Origin: Tetragonia tetragonoides | Lineage: Eukaryota > Streptophyta > Magnoliopsida > Caryophyllales > Aizoaceae | Assembly (NCBI GenBank): GCA_038025085.1 | Contig: CM076139.1 | Coordinates: 21,779,307 to 21,843,306 of the forward strand | Reading direction: 5' to 3' | DNA length: 64,000 bases | Part shown: positions 48,620 through 60,300 of the stretch, piece by piece | Position numbering within the stretch: position 1 is the first letter of the stretch | Layout: each line of letters opens with the position of its first letter | The notes under the pieces: model-generated | The model's database searches: none | The model's input: the letters and a program-made list of their open reading frames with translations, nothing else | Told to the model about the DNA's origin: nothing | Made by a program: the position numbers and the translations under genes

Positions 48620-49060
48620 TGATTTTACCCTGCGTAGCCCTCCATGAATGACAACAGGGCATACTCAGCTGTTATCTACCAAAAGATCAATGTGGGGTAA
48701 AGCAAAATCGTCTTTTGGGCTAGCTTTGTTGAGGTCCCTGAAATCGACGCACATTCTGACTCGGCCATCCTTCTTCGGTACTGGAACCACATTGGCGATC
48801 CATTCAGGATAATCTGATACCACAATAAACCCAGTGGCAAGTTGCTTTTGTACCTCTTCCTTTATTTTCAATGCCCATTCTGGTCGGAGACGCCATAGTT
48901 TCTGCTTAACTGGTTTAGCATCAGGGTATAAAGGGATTCTATGCTCGGCTATGCGTCTTTCAATTCCTGGCATGTCCTTGTAAGACCAAGCAAAAATATT
49001 TGTGTACTGTTTTAAAAGTTCAACAAATTGCTCACGTTCCTGTTCAGTTGGATAATCCAA
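48620..49060 (-). pseudogene. RT fingers of the Tat element
   Basis: Frame 49060-48665: FAWSYKDMPGIERRIAEHRI, LRPEWALKIKEEVQKQL and VVPVPKKDGRVRMCVDFRDL, ending DDFALPHIDLLVDN with a stop where RT motif A should begin. The VDFRDLN motif is intact; motif A around 48630 is degraded (SFMEGYAG is readable in another frame). Confidence 0.92.
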
Positions 49061-49320
49061 TTCTTACTTCACGAGGTCCGCTTTCATTGCTTAAATTAAT
49101 TAATTCTGTTTCCTCCACAATGGAGGTCTTTTGTTCATGATTGACTACTGCTTTTAGCAGATCTTTAAGCAACTCATTTTCATCATTGGGTTTATCAACA
49201 GCTAAACAAGGCGAAAAATAAGCAGAAGGATTTTTCATTTTATTAGAATTGAAAACAGTAAGAAAGGGATCTGAAATTCCCCTCACATTGACACTAGACT
49301 TAGGAAAAGAAAAAGGGACA
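49044..49320 (-). pseudogene. Short remnant between G-patch protein and RT
   Basis: Frame 49286-49044 (SAYFSPCLAVDKPNDENELL, then ELINLSNESGPREVRIGL) leads into the RT block with a small overlap. The sequence wording resembles the linker before RT in Tat elements; no catalytic motif is visible. Confidence 0.6.
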
Positions 49321-49331
49321 CTCCCTGTTAC

Positions 49332-50051
49332 TCACTCATCCTTAGGACCTAAGCTAGACACTGACTCTGGCTGAGACTCGGAATCATATTCTTCGATCAT
49401 TGGTCCTTCCCCGGTAGATATCGTGATCTTTCGTCCATTCGGGCCAGTCCAGCTTACTTCTTTGCGCCATCCCATTGTGACATCTTCAGTAGTATATATT
49501 AGGTCCGCAGGATTGAAATTGCGATCATTGAGAGCCATTACCTCTTCATTCATCTCAGGAGCTTCAACCATTCTGGTTTCTCGGCCGAATAAAAGACCTA
49601 GCAGCTGGTTACCTGGTGCTTTGGTCCAATCTTGACCTGTCGGTTCTGAGGGGTGCTGTGCCTCCTCGTCTAATTTATTGCAGTCTTGGAAGATTTCAAA
49701 ACCCGGGTGTGTGACTTTGGCTTCTTCTTCATAGTACGACTCAGGAAAGCCGTAGTATGGGCAATAGTCCCCTTCTGTGATGAACTGACCATTTAGCGTG
49801 GAGCTGTAAGGGGGTATGACTTGTTTTCCCTTAAAGTGTTTCCTTTGTTTCAAAGCCTGATCATGGATTTCTTTATCAGTGGGTTTGTAACCAAGCCCAA
49901 AGGAGTTGTTTTTGGCTTCGAATTTGAAGGTGGTGAGCCCTTGTCCATTTCTTCCTAGACCCATACCGGGTATGTACCCCTGCTTCTTGAGGAAACCATT
50001 AACGTGAGGGTTCGAGTGTGGTATGAATGGTGCTTGATCTACCTCGAGCAC
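49332..50051 (-). pseudogene. G-patch-containing protein of the Tat element
   Basis: Open frame of about 239 codons. Near the start: NGFLKKQGYIPGMGLGRNGQ, a G-patch (GxxxGxGLGxxxxG), then FEAKNNSFGLGYKPTDKE. The rest is acidic and unstructured. It lies between gag and RT, where the protease should be; I saw no D-S/T-G protease motif, so the protease is lost or unrecognisable. A G-patch at this place is known in some plant Ty3/gypsy elements and retroviral proteases. Confidence 0.75.
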
Positions 50052-50130
50052 GTTGACTTCAAGCTGCGGTTCATATTTTCGTACTGTGATCTTGAAAATG
50101 TGAGACTTTGGAAAAGAAACGGCTCCGGAA

Positions 50131-50940
50131 TCAATGACGGATTGGATACTTCAAACGGTAGCACTGTTCGGTGAGGTGACCAAAGCATCTATGATATCTG
50201 CAATAGAGGTAATGATCTTCCTCTTCTGGCCAAACTCCTCCTAGGAATTGCAGATCTCCACGGCGAAGTAGAGCCATCATGACATCGTGAATAGGTACTG
50301 CTAGTGGCATGAATTCCCGGGTATGGATGCTCGATCTTTCCTTGGATAACCAATGATGCGCGGGCCACATAGTCTCTTCATCAATGAAGGCTTGGATTTT
50401 GTCCCTCAGATTCCTACAGTCATTGGTGTGATGTCCGCAAGCTCGGCAGTGCTCACAATAAACACTTGGGTTTCCATTTTCTGGAAGGAGTTCATAAGTT
50501 GGTCCCACCGAATGCATGTAGCCATATGCCCTAATTTGCTGGAAAATGTGTTCTTGAGGCCAACAGGATTGGCCTTGATTAAGAATGATCTTATCCCCTT
50601 CTAGAGCCTTAATTCTTTGTTCTAACCCAGCAACCGTCTTCTGTAGCCTCTTGATCTCTGAGTGATAGACAACTATATACTGAGATAGGTAATCAATTTC
50701 GTCATTCGCTTCAACAAGGGCTTGGATTGGTTTACCCGTGCTTCTGTACTCAACGAGTCTAGGGGTTTCATCGGGATCAAGGCCCACTTGAATTTTAGCC
50801 TCTCTGAGTGATCGGTCCAATTTTTCCCCTAAGTCAAGGGATTCATCTTGAGTATCCAGTATCGATTCTTTTGAAGCTTCGCGGGCCGGATATGCAGTTG
50901 TTACAAAATGAGTCTTCACCTTCTTGGCATTCTGGCCCAT
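50131..50940 (-). pseudogene. gag C-terminal remnant with two zinc-finger-like motifs
   Basis: Open frame of about 269 codons. First half has a charged stretch and a coiled coil (HSEIKRLQKTVAGLEQRIKA). Second half has YCEHCRACGHHTNDCRNL and YLYCRYHRCFGHLTEQCYRL, both C-x2-C/H-x-type knuckles for nucleic acid binding. The usual retrotransposon gag capsid domain, expected upstream, was not found; the reading is cut by the hAT MITE at 51010 and then the leader. Confidence 0.7.
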
Positions 50941-51009
50941 TTCCGATCTTGGCCTAAGGAGAGATCCTTCCTTTGTATCTTCAGCTGAGGAACGCTTGTT
51001 GGACCCCGA

Positions 51010-51561
51010 TAGGGGTGAGAAATAGGACCAAGTACCTGGTTCTGGATCCGGAACCGGTCAGGATCCGGCGGGTTCAGACTTGGAACCAGTCCCACTGGGA
51101 CCAGTTCTAGTTCCAGAATTTCGGAACTGGTTGGAACCAGTACCAGTTTCTGGTACCAGTTTTTGGGACCAGGTACCCGCCGGGTACCCGGCAGGACCAA
51201 TTCCAAGATCCAGTTTATGAGTTTCATACTTTGATGTGGCATTGAGTTTTATTAATTATTGTTTTTGTATTTTCGTTTTTGGGTTCTAATATTATGATAT
51301 TAGGTAAATTTTAGTAATAGATGGTTTATTAAAGAGAGTTGTCTAAAATAATATTAAGTTTTAGGGGAAAAAGAGAACAAAAAAGTCTATGAAAAAGTGG
51401 AAATGGGTTTTGGTTCCGGAACTGGTACCCGCCAGTTCCAGTACCAGTTCCAAGATTTTAGGATCCATGGTAACCAGTTCCAGTACCAGTTCCCAGATTT
51501 CAGGACCCGTAGTAACCAGTTCCAGGTATTTTAGGCGGGTACCCACCCATGCTCACCCCTA
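51010..51561. mobile_element. hAT MITE with 8-bp TSD, GGTACC/GGAACC-rich
   Basis: Left end TAGGGGTGAG, right end CTCACCCCTA (perfect 10-bp inverted repeat); flanks GACCCCGA (51002-51009) and GACCCCGG (51562-51569) form an 8-bp TSD with one mismatch. Both arms are full of GGAACTGG/CCAGTTCC and GGTACC palindromes that could fold the whole element. No coding. It splits the gag reading frame of the Tat element. Confidence 0.88.
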
Positions 51562-51569
51562 GACCCCGG

Positions 51570-52636
51570 CATGATCTGAACGAGTAGATGACCATTTAGA
51601 ATAAAAAAGACCACGAGACACTCATCTAAGAAAAATGTTGACCTACATATAGAAAAATACATTGTCTTAGAAAAAAGATCCTTAAGCCTAAATGCCCAAA
51701 TATTTCCCTAATATCAAAGAAAAATAAAGTCAATGATCGAAAATAAGAAAAATAGGAAAAAGACGGACTTTCTTTTTTTTTTTTTTTTTCTAGACTCAAA
51801 GAAAATAGAAAGTGGGATAAAAATAAAAAAAATAAAAATAAAAAGAGAATTTTGGTCTTTTTTTTTTTTTGGTTTTGATTTTTTTTTGGGGGGCCTCTTT
51901 TTATTTTTGCCTTTTTTTTGGGTTTTCAATTTGCCTTTTTTTTTACCGAATTTTAATTACATTGAAAGAAAAAGAAAATGAATGAAATAGAAAAAGTGAG
52001 AGGGGAAATTAGAAGACTGACTCTTTTTTTTTTTTTTTTGCTAAAAAGATCCTAGAAAATTGTTCATGACTTTTTAGAATATATCATCGAGAAAATGACA
52101 GGTGTTCATGGAATTGAATTCTCGCACCATCTTCTGGCATTAGAAACTAGCTAAAAATAAAAGAAAAGACTCCTAGCACGTAAGTCCATGTTGGCACATA
52201 GTCACGATATTCATGCGTTCAGAAAAGCATTACAACGACATAATTACAGGCAAACATGTGATCAGACGGGCATTATAACGACACATGCACAACAAGCAAG
52301 CGAATGCACGAATGTGGGCTAGGAGTTTTTGACTCCTGTGAGGTTATCACGATAAATTACAATTTTCGTTCGACGGATGGTCGACACATCAATTGTAATT
52401 CCTTTTCATCAACAAGGATTGATGAGTCATGGGTGAGGAAGCGTCGGTTTGCATGATAGGACAACTGTATATTCCTTTAGATATGCGGGTTGTCTACGAG
52501 TTGCGACACAAACTTCCTCGATGGTCGATAAGGGTCAAAGGTTGTGTCAAAGCACATGCAAATGATGCAAAAATATGGAACACGTTATTAAACAATTAAG
52601 CAAACTTGACTTTCGAGTCTCACCCTCTTAAATAAA
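51570..52636 (-). other. 5' leader of the Tat element
   Basis: Between PBS and gag remnant; no gag domain recognised. Contains long A/T tracts (51764-51790, 51858-51935, 52024-52040) whose open frames are Lys/Phe artefacts. Short motifs such as CGACGGATGG near 52370 are unassigned. Confidence 0.6.
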
Positions 52637-52654
52637 TCCCCAGTGAAGTCGCCA
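52637..52654 (-). other. Tat primer-binding site (Arg-tRNA type)
   Basis: Minus strand TGGCGACTTCACTGGGGA, one base from the LTR end at 52656. It differs by one base from the Arg-tRNA-type PBS known for Ogre/Tat elements. Confidence 0.88.
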
Positions 52655-52655
52655 C

Positions 52656-53993
52656 TGTAAGGATCCGGGATTTCTACGGCCACGGAGTGTGTCCTTATAG
52701 AAAATTTGTAAGCTGGGGGCTTTAGATAAGTTTAAGGGACCATCGAGTTAGAAAAGCTTTTGTAAAGACTTGAATTGAATAAAAACCATGAAGGAGGTCA
52801 CAAATCTGCTATCGGCGTTTTATCGAAGGGACAAACGATGGGACAATCCCAACCCAATAGCGCGATAAGTGAACTGATCATGTTTTTAGAAAGACTCCCG
52901 CTCATATAGAACATATGAGTACCCAAGAATAAAGGGTTCGGGGGCGAAGGTACGAGGTGAGAAGGTGTTAGGCACCCAACTCGCCCGTATTATGACGGCC
53001 TCTACTAACTCAAGTTTGCTTAATAATTTAAAGACATGATTCCCACACAAAGCGGTTTAACAACCTAGACTTCGACTATTAATTGGTTCATCACAAACAT
53101 CACAACATTTATTAATGACCCTTATTTGGACATGCATTCGATTGACAAATTGAGCATCACAACGACTAGACATGCTTGGAATTGAAAGACGATATTTAGG
53201 AAGCAATAAAAGACATGATTTGCATGATATCTACATTTTGACTACTAGAACATAAATAGTTAAGCAATTAATTTAATTTGGGCCCTCGGGAGTTAGTACC
53301 TGAACTGTAGGCTATTTAGCAAATGAATAGTAAAGAAAGATCTCAAGTAAAGAAAGAGGGGGAAGCTCGGTGTCAATACTCCCGAGAATAGAATAGAATT
53401 GTTTATGGAAGAAAGAGGGAGAAGCTCAGAGTCAATACTACTGAGAATAGAGGGTGTCAACTGTAGACTGTGTGTTTTGAACTGAGGGAGGAGGGTCGTA
53501 TTTATAGGCGCAGGAAGTAGGGCTGGACGGCTGAAAAGGAGCCGAAAATTGGATTTGGGCTGAAAAAATAGTCGGGCTTGAAGCTGAGTCAGCGCCGCTA
53601 GCGGCCCTGGGTTTTAAACCAGGGCCGCTGACGGCTGTCAGCTGCCAGCTGGATGTCGTCATAATGACGACATCCAGTCTATTTTAATTTTCCGGAGGAA
53701 TTTTAGTATTCCGAAAAATTTGAAAAGACCGTTTTACCCTTGAGCGGTAAAAGACGGTTCTACCCCTGATTTGCAACTTGGCGACTGGGAGTCGGAAAAA
53801 GGCATGAAAGGTGTCGTTGGAAAGCTCTTGAATGGGGCTTTTGAATGAGACTAAAATAAAGGAGTGATTAGAGGAAAAACCTAAGACCTTATCTTAACTA
53901 TTAAAGCAAAAATAGCGTTCAAGTTTATAAATTACGCTTTTCATCATCGGGCTTTTGCGGAGAAAAACTGAAGGCGCTTTTTTGGCGTCTACA
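52656..53993 (-). repeat. 5' LTR of the Tat element
   Basis: 1338 bp; minus strand begins TGTAGACGCC at 53993 and ends GATCCTTACA at 52656 next to the PBS. Contains a minus-strand TATA box and GC-rich palindromes. No second copy was found in the window. Confidence 0.82.
53499..53633 (-). promoter_or_regulatory. LTR promoter: palindrome pair and TATA box
   Basis: On the minus strand GCCGTCAGCGGCCC (about 53633-53620) and GCCGCTAGCGGC (53605-53594) lie upstream of CCTATAAATA (53508-53499). TATA wording and palindromes match those before the antisense ORF at 36011-36157. Confidence 0.7.
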
Positions 53994-54517
53994 CCCCAGT
54001 CCCTAGTCTTAGCCTTGTCAACCAACCAAATCGAACAACCCCATGTAAACTACCACCATCCCCTGCTGCCCCTCCCTCCCCCACCCTGACTTAGCCCCGC
54101 CACCTCCACCCGTGGAGCACTCGTCTGGCCAGCAACCATCCTTGCCACACCACACCAACGCCGCGAACCCCAATCACTGGCCACCACCCAAACCCCCAAA
54201 TCTAGTTCACAAGAGAAAGGAATGGGGACTGAGAAAGGGATAAAATTGATAAAGAAAGGAGGGAGAGAGGGAAATAGGGAAAGAGAGAAAACATGTTAGG
54301 GGTATTTAGGGAAAAAAATTGCATTTAGTAATATGCGATTTACATTTAGCAAAATCTCCTAGTCCAGATGAGTCTTATGTGTCATCAAGGATGACCATAG
54401 GCTGTGCTGACCTACAATCTAACACAGTCCTACCCAATATTTGCAAGACACAACAAGATATCGACACGACACGATAAATGACACAAATCACCATCGTGGG
54501 CCTTGAATGGCCCAGAT
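53994..54517. other. Non-coding flank, C-rich then AT-rich
   Basis: Pro-codon-like C-rich stretch at 54000-54200 without a sustained frame. Nothing recognised. Confidence 0.4.
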
Positions 54518-55248
54518 CAGGGGTGGAGCTAAGGGGGGACTAGTGGCGGCCGTGGTCCCCCCCAACCCCCCCCCCCCCCCAATTGTAAAAACCTCTATAT
54601 AATATATAGTGTATCCAAATAACACATGCTCAATTTCGCTCGGTTGGACACACTAGGATGGGAGATAAGTTCTATGTTTGTCTTAGTTCGAATCCTACCA
54701 CCTGCTCTTTTCATCCCCTTTTCTAGTTCTTTTTATCTTTTAGTTACTCTCCGGCTCTTTTCTCCATTATGTTTTCTACATATCACTTTATTTCTTAATG
54801 ATTTAAAATGGGTTTCGTTAGTTTTATATTGTAATCCTATTTTCCTTTTCTTGCTCAACCGTATTCAAAATTTTATATGCAAGTATATTTTCATAAAACG
54901 TTGTGTGCTTATTTTATTCTTTTTCATTTAGGCTCAATTGTTGTCTTTTTATTTACATCTTTCTTTGGTTTTACATTAATTTAATACATTTTTCGTTTTT
55001 CTTTCCCTTAAAACAATTTTTTTTTCTATCGTCATTCAAATTCATGTGTATTTGATCTTACTTTGATAATTTGGGTGTTTTTTTTTTAATATTTATCAAA
55101 TTTGTTTACTCGAGAAAAACTATTTGAACAAAATGCCATCCAAAGGAAGATATGCATATGAATAGAAGACAAATTTTAAGGCAAAATTCTAGCACAAGCT
55201 CTTATAATTTTCGGTCTTTGCAATAAAAAAAATTTGCCTCCGCCACTG
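54518..55248. mobile_element. Non-autonomous hAT element with 8-bp TSD
   Basis: Left end CAGGGGTGGAGC, right end GCCTCCGCCACTG (inverted CAGTGGCGGAGGC). Flanks GCCCAGAT (54510-54517) and GCCCAAAT (55249-55256) make an 8-bp TSD with one mismatch. 731 bp, no transposase. The CAG-NGGCGGAG terminus is that of TTF/ZMYM1-type plant hAT elements, the same group as the transposase remnant at 23455-26475. Confidence 0.82.
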
Positions 55249-55495
55249 GCCCAAATATTGGGAGATACTCAATGCATAAGCATGGCATGACACCAATTGA
55301 CCCACAAAAAAAATGTGATAAAAATTAATAAATGTGCAAAAAGCTTTCGGCATGTGGGCAGCATGAGATATGATGGTTGGCCGTTCTTAGAGCTGAGGTG
55401 ACACAACTTGAAACCCACAGAGTGGTTGAATCCCTAGGCATGGCCAGCACCATCTTATGTGTCATCCCGTTCTATAAACAACTTAGGGCTCGTTT

Positions 55496-56214
<719 letters not shown>

Positions 56215-56361
56215 TTAATTGATTCACGTAGTAATAGAGCATAAGCTCAAGAGGTTTTGAGTTTCAATCTTGGAAACCCCCATGAAAATGGTTAGTGACA
56301 TTCCCATTTATTATCATAGCCCAATGGCTCTCATGAGTCATAACCTAGCTCCTACATCAAA

Positions 56362-56687
56362 GGCCTCGTTTACTAGGTTGCAATCAGATGCAAATACAAT
56401 GCAATCATTTTATAGGGTAAATGGGAAGTGAAAAGTGAAAAGTGAAAAGTGAAAAGTGAAAAGTGAAAGGTGAAGGAGTGAGAGGAGAGTGATAGGAAAA
56501 GTAGGATTGATTGCATTAACCATTGTAATCACAATTGCTCAACTTTTCCCATGTAATGATGATTACTTTGGATGGTGTAATCAATCTTACTTTTTCCATC
56601 TCCTTCCTCCCCTTTTTCCTTTTCCACTTCCCATTTACCCTATAAAATAATTACATTGCATTTAATTGCAACCTAGTAAACGCCACC
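56362..56687. mobile_element. Foldback MITE with ~70-bp TIRs
   Basis: Left GGCCTCGTTTACTAGGTTGC... and right (inverted) GGTGGCGTTTACTAGGTTGC... match through TTTTATAGGGTAAATGGGAA. Flanked by AAA on both sides. 326 bp; contains a (GTGAAAA)n tract at 56427-56468 in the left arm. Confidence 0.8.
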
Positions 56688-57356
56688 AAAGTGATACACT
56701 ACTCCACTCAAGAAAGGGAATAGAGGAAGCCTAAGGCTAGTGTAACACTAAATCTCGCTATTTTTTTTATTTTTTTTGATAATTAGACATCCCTTTTATT
56801 AATTACTCAAGCTATAAAATGCTACACAAATGACGTAGCGTTCAGAGAACATATGAGAGCACTCAATTAACTCTCACTAATCAATTAATATCTATCCCTT
56901 TAGACCATAAATAAAGACTGGATTCAGAATGACTTTAACTTAAAACTGGATACTTTGCAACGACAAATTGAAACACCACAGAATGATCCAGCCAAAAGTA
57001 TCTCAGAAGACATTATAACGTCTCGTCTACATATCTTACAGCCTATGTTGGGCATATGAGATGCTCTCTAGCTACATAATTTAGATTACTCTCATCCAGA
57101 AGCCGTTTGCACCACACATAGACAAATAATCCTACGAAGATACATGATCTTGTCCCCTTGCAGTCCCATTCTAAAAAAGACACGTACCGTATCTCAGCCT
57201 AGGAGCGAAATTACTTTCTGTCAAAGAAAAACCACATCAATTCTGGCTGCATCCTGACACTCTCGCGAAGCTTCAAATTATTTCCCGCCCAAAATTTTGG
57301 CATTGCCTTTTTATTTACGCTGAGGCCTGTGAACCAATCTAGCTCCAGGCTCATAA
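56688..57356 (-). other. Downstream spacer and 3' UTR of the purH-like gene
   Basis: No coding. T-rich run at 56761-56778. The 3' UTR extends minus-ward from 57356; its end was not determined. Confidence 0.5.
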
Positions 57357-60300
57357 TCAGTGCCGAAAGTGTCTCACTTCGGTAAAAACAAGGGAGACAC
57401 CATACTTGTTGCAGCAATCTACAGCATCCTGGTCTCTTATGCTGCCACCAGGTTCCGCAATTACGTTTACACCACTCTCACAAGCCTCTTCTACTGCATC
57501 CTTCCATGCTGTACAGAACAAAGAAATCAAGAACAATTCCAAATTAGAATCAACGTCCCCCCTCCCCCCTGCGACCAACATTGTGAAGGATTGTGTTGAA
57601 TCCTTATTGCAAAGAACTAATACTACTAATGATTGCAGGACTAAACACACACATATTTCCTTTAGCTATGGAACTTCAAGCTCAAGCTTTGACTACTAGC
57701 AAAATCCACCAGCAACAGTAGCCAGCACAATCATGTTACTAATTATGGAGAAAACAAGTTCAAACTTTCACAACACTAGAAGCCGAAAGAGTAACATGGA
57801 GCATATACCAAATGGAAAGAAGGCATCACTTGCCAAAGCTGCTCCTTTCACCTCCTCTCCTGCTTTTCTCATTGCAATCCTCATACTTTCAAGACGGTTC
57901 GGCTGCCCACTCCCCATACCTAGCATGCATTTATTCTGCAAAATTTTGTACCCATTAAGCTTGTGTGAAGTAGTAAGACTAATGCAGCTCTTGACCCTTC
58001 ACATTAACTTCCAAAATGAAACTTATCGAGACAAGGTTTTTCTACCAGTATTGATGATGTGTCTGCATTCCTTAAATGAAAAGGCTATGTAAAATTTCAA
58101 CATTGATGCAAAAATCTAAAAGGAAATGCAAGGATTTTACCAGGAATTTTTAGGTGGAACAGAAAAGAAGAGAGAATATAATTTCACCTTTGCAAGGACT
58201 ATAGCATTGCTTTTCACATGCTTCACACAAAGCCACGCAAATTGTGCATCATCAATTTCCTTTTCTGTTGGGCTTTTTTCAGATACCACTTTAAATTGGA
58301 TATCTTCAGGTGTCAGATCATCAGACTCCTGAGCTAACCAACCTCCACCAACTTGTCTCAAGGAAAGTTTTCCTTCGTCATTCTTTTTTGCCTCAAGGAT
58401 CCTCAAAGTCTTTGACTTTCCACGAAGGATCTCAAGTCCTTTCTGTGAATACTTGGGTGCAACCACAATTTCATAGAACATCCGTGTCTCACCATCTGTA
58501 GGGCTTCTGAATTCTCGAATTTCCTTCGCAAGGGCCTTGAGTGCGACAAGAGAAACAGTCAAGACAAACAATTGTGAGAGTTACATCCTTTGCACGGATC
58601 AACCTAAGAAATAGTTCCTTTCAAGAAAGAGCTTCCCATTGCTCAATAGAAATACTTAATTTAGTTAATCAATAAAGTGCATTGTACTCTCCAGTATGGA
58701 TGACAATTTGACCAAACTGAAGCCCCAGGACCACAATGGTTTTACGCAATTTACAAGATCATTGACAGCAATAACAATTGTGCGTCTCTAGTACTACTAA
58801 AGCGGTTACCTCATCAACTTCAACATTGAAGGCTACAATGCCACCAAACGCGCTAACTGGATCTGCTTTGACAGCTAGCCTGTGTGCCTCTAGGATATCA
58901 TCACGTGAAGCAATTCCACAGGGATTTGTATGCTTCACAACAACACAAGTTGGATCTTTGAATTCGGAGACACAATTCCAAGCCACATCAGCATCTAAGT
59001 AGTTATTATACGACATCTCCTGCAGAAAGGAAAACCATTTATATGTCTCCAATAGATAATGCATTACATTCACACTTATCAAAAGTAATGTATAAACTTT
59101 CAACTAAAATCTTTATGATGTGCAATGTCAAAATTTCAGCCTCAGAGTACTTGGATAAATAAAGTGTCAAGTCAAACTGGTGACTTACGGGATCACTAAA
59201 GCCAAAACCATGGAAAAGCAGAAGTAATCATATAATTATTCGGAAATAAGCACAAATAAACAGGCACAAGCTGGTAATTTTTGATCTCATGTCTATTGAA
59301 TGGAGCCAAAAAAAATCACTAGTTTTTGGCGTTGGAATTTAAATCAAATGGCGTATCAAACAGTTTGTGCTTCTTATTTATTGTGACGCTGCTGAAGGTC
59401 GTTGCACAATGGAAGGAATAAGCTTGCGTATAACCAATCCCCCATACCCTGCCTGGTCAGGAACCTCTTTAGAGGCACTAAGGTAATTTCGATGTTGCTT
59501 CCCCCCCCCCCTACCCACAACAAGAAACACACATGGCGCGCTGATAATTAATGGATAGAAACAAAGGGGGAAGAAATAAACATCAACTATTATTGATTTA
59601 TGAAATTTTTATTTCTGATTAGGACGCAGGTAATGTCGATGTCCCCCCCCCCCCACCCACAACAAGAAACACACATGGCGCGCTGATAATTAACGGATAG
59701 AAAGAAGGGGGAAGAAATAAACATCAACTATTATTGATTTATGAATTTTATTTTTTTCTGATTAGGACGCAGGTGATTCGAATACGTAGATCAAAAGAGA
59801 CCAACCAGTATCTATAATGTCACCAAGTTTTCATAGACACTATGACAATTTTCATGATAATGTGGAGTTAACAATTTCTATCAATACTTTAAAATAACTT
59901 TTACCATAAAAGGAACATTTTAGTCAAAGTAAATAGTCACAACTATGCCCAACTCCCCCCCCCCCCTTCCCCATCTCACCCACATCATAATTCGGCAATC
60001 TCTTGTAGGTGTATGGGATCATAGACTACACAACTCTGGTAGCACTATCTGCTTCAAAGAAGTAGACTTGGCTACAAGTTTTTAAAGTTAGAAACGGGAT
60101 TATTTTAAGGGGCACAATCACGATGTCTCACTGTCACATCCCCTGTTATCTTTTTTACTTTTCATCATATTTGAGATTATCTTATTGTTGATCATATTCA
60201 AGATGATAATCACATACAATAGGTAAATATATAGTTTAAACCACTCTCTCTTGTAGGTCTACTTGTATGGATCTTCCAGTTCTCCTAGTTTTTGCTTTTC

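Larger units (their letters stand above)
35122..53993 (-). mobile_element. Tat-lineage Ty3/gypsy retrotransposon (5' LTR present, 3' LTR not found)
   Basis: Minus-strand order: 5' LTR (53993-52656), Arg-tRNA-type PBS, leader, zinc-finger gag remnant, G-patch protein, RT, RNase H, a second 'archaeal-type' RNase H, integrase, then plus-strand antisense ORF(s) with a plant mobile domain. Dual RNase H, PBS type and antisense ORF are known traits of the Tat lineage (Ogre/Retand relatives). The gag N-terminal domain and the protease motif (D-S/T-G) were not seen. It carries a LARD in integrase (38391-46402) and a hAT MITE in gag (51010-51561). The left limit is uncertain because a LINE adjoins at 35060. 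Confidence 0.88.

Noticed and set aside
51714..51981. Lys-rich and Phe-rich frames in the Tat leader
   Set aside because: Encoded by A/T homopolymer runs; no domain.
57360..58501. Plus-strand open frames at 57360-57699, 57733-58092 and 58310-58501
   Set aside because: Antisense shadows of the purH-like exons and introns.
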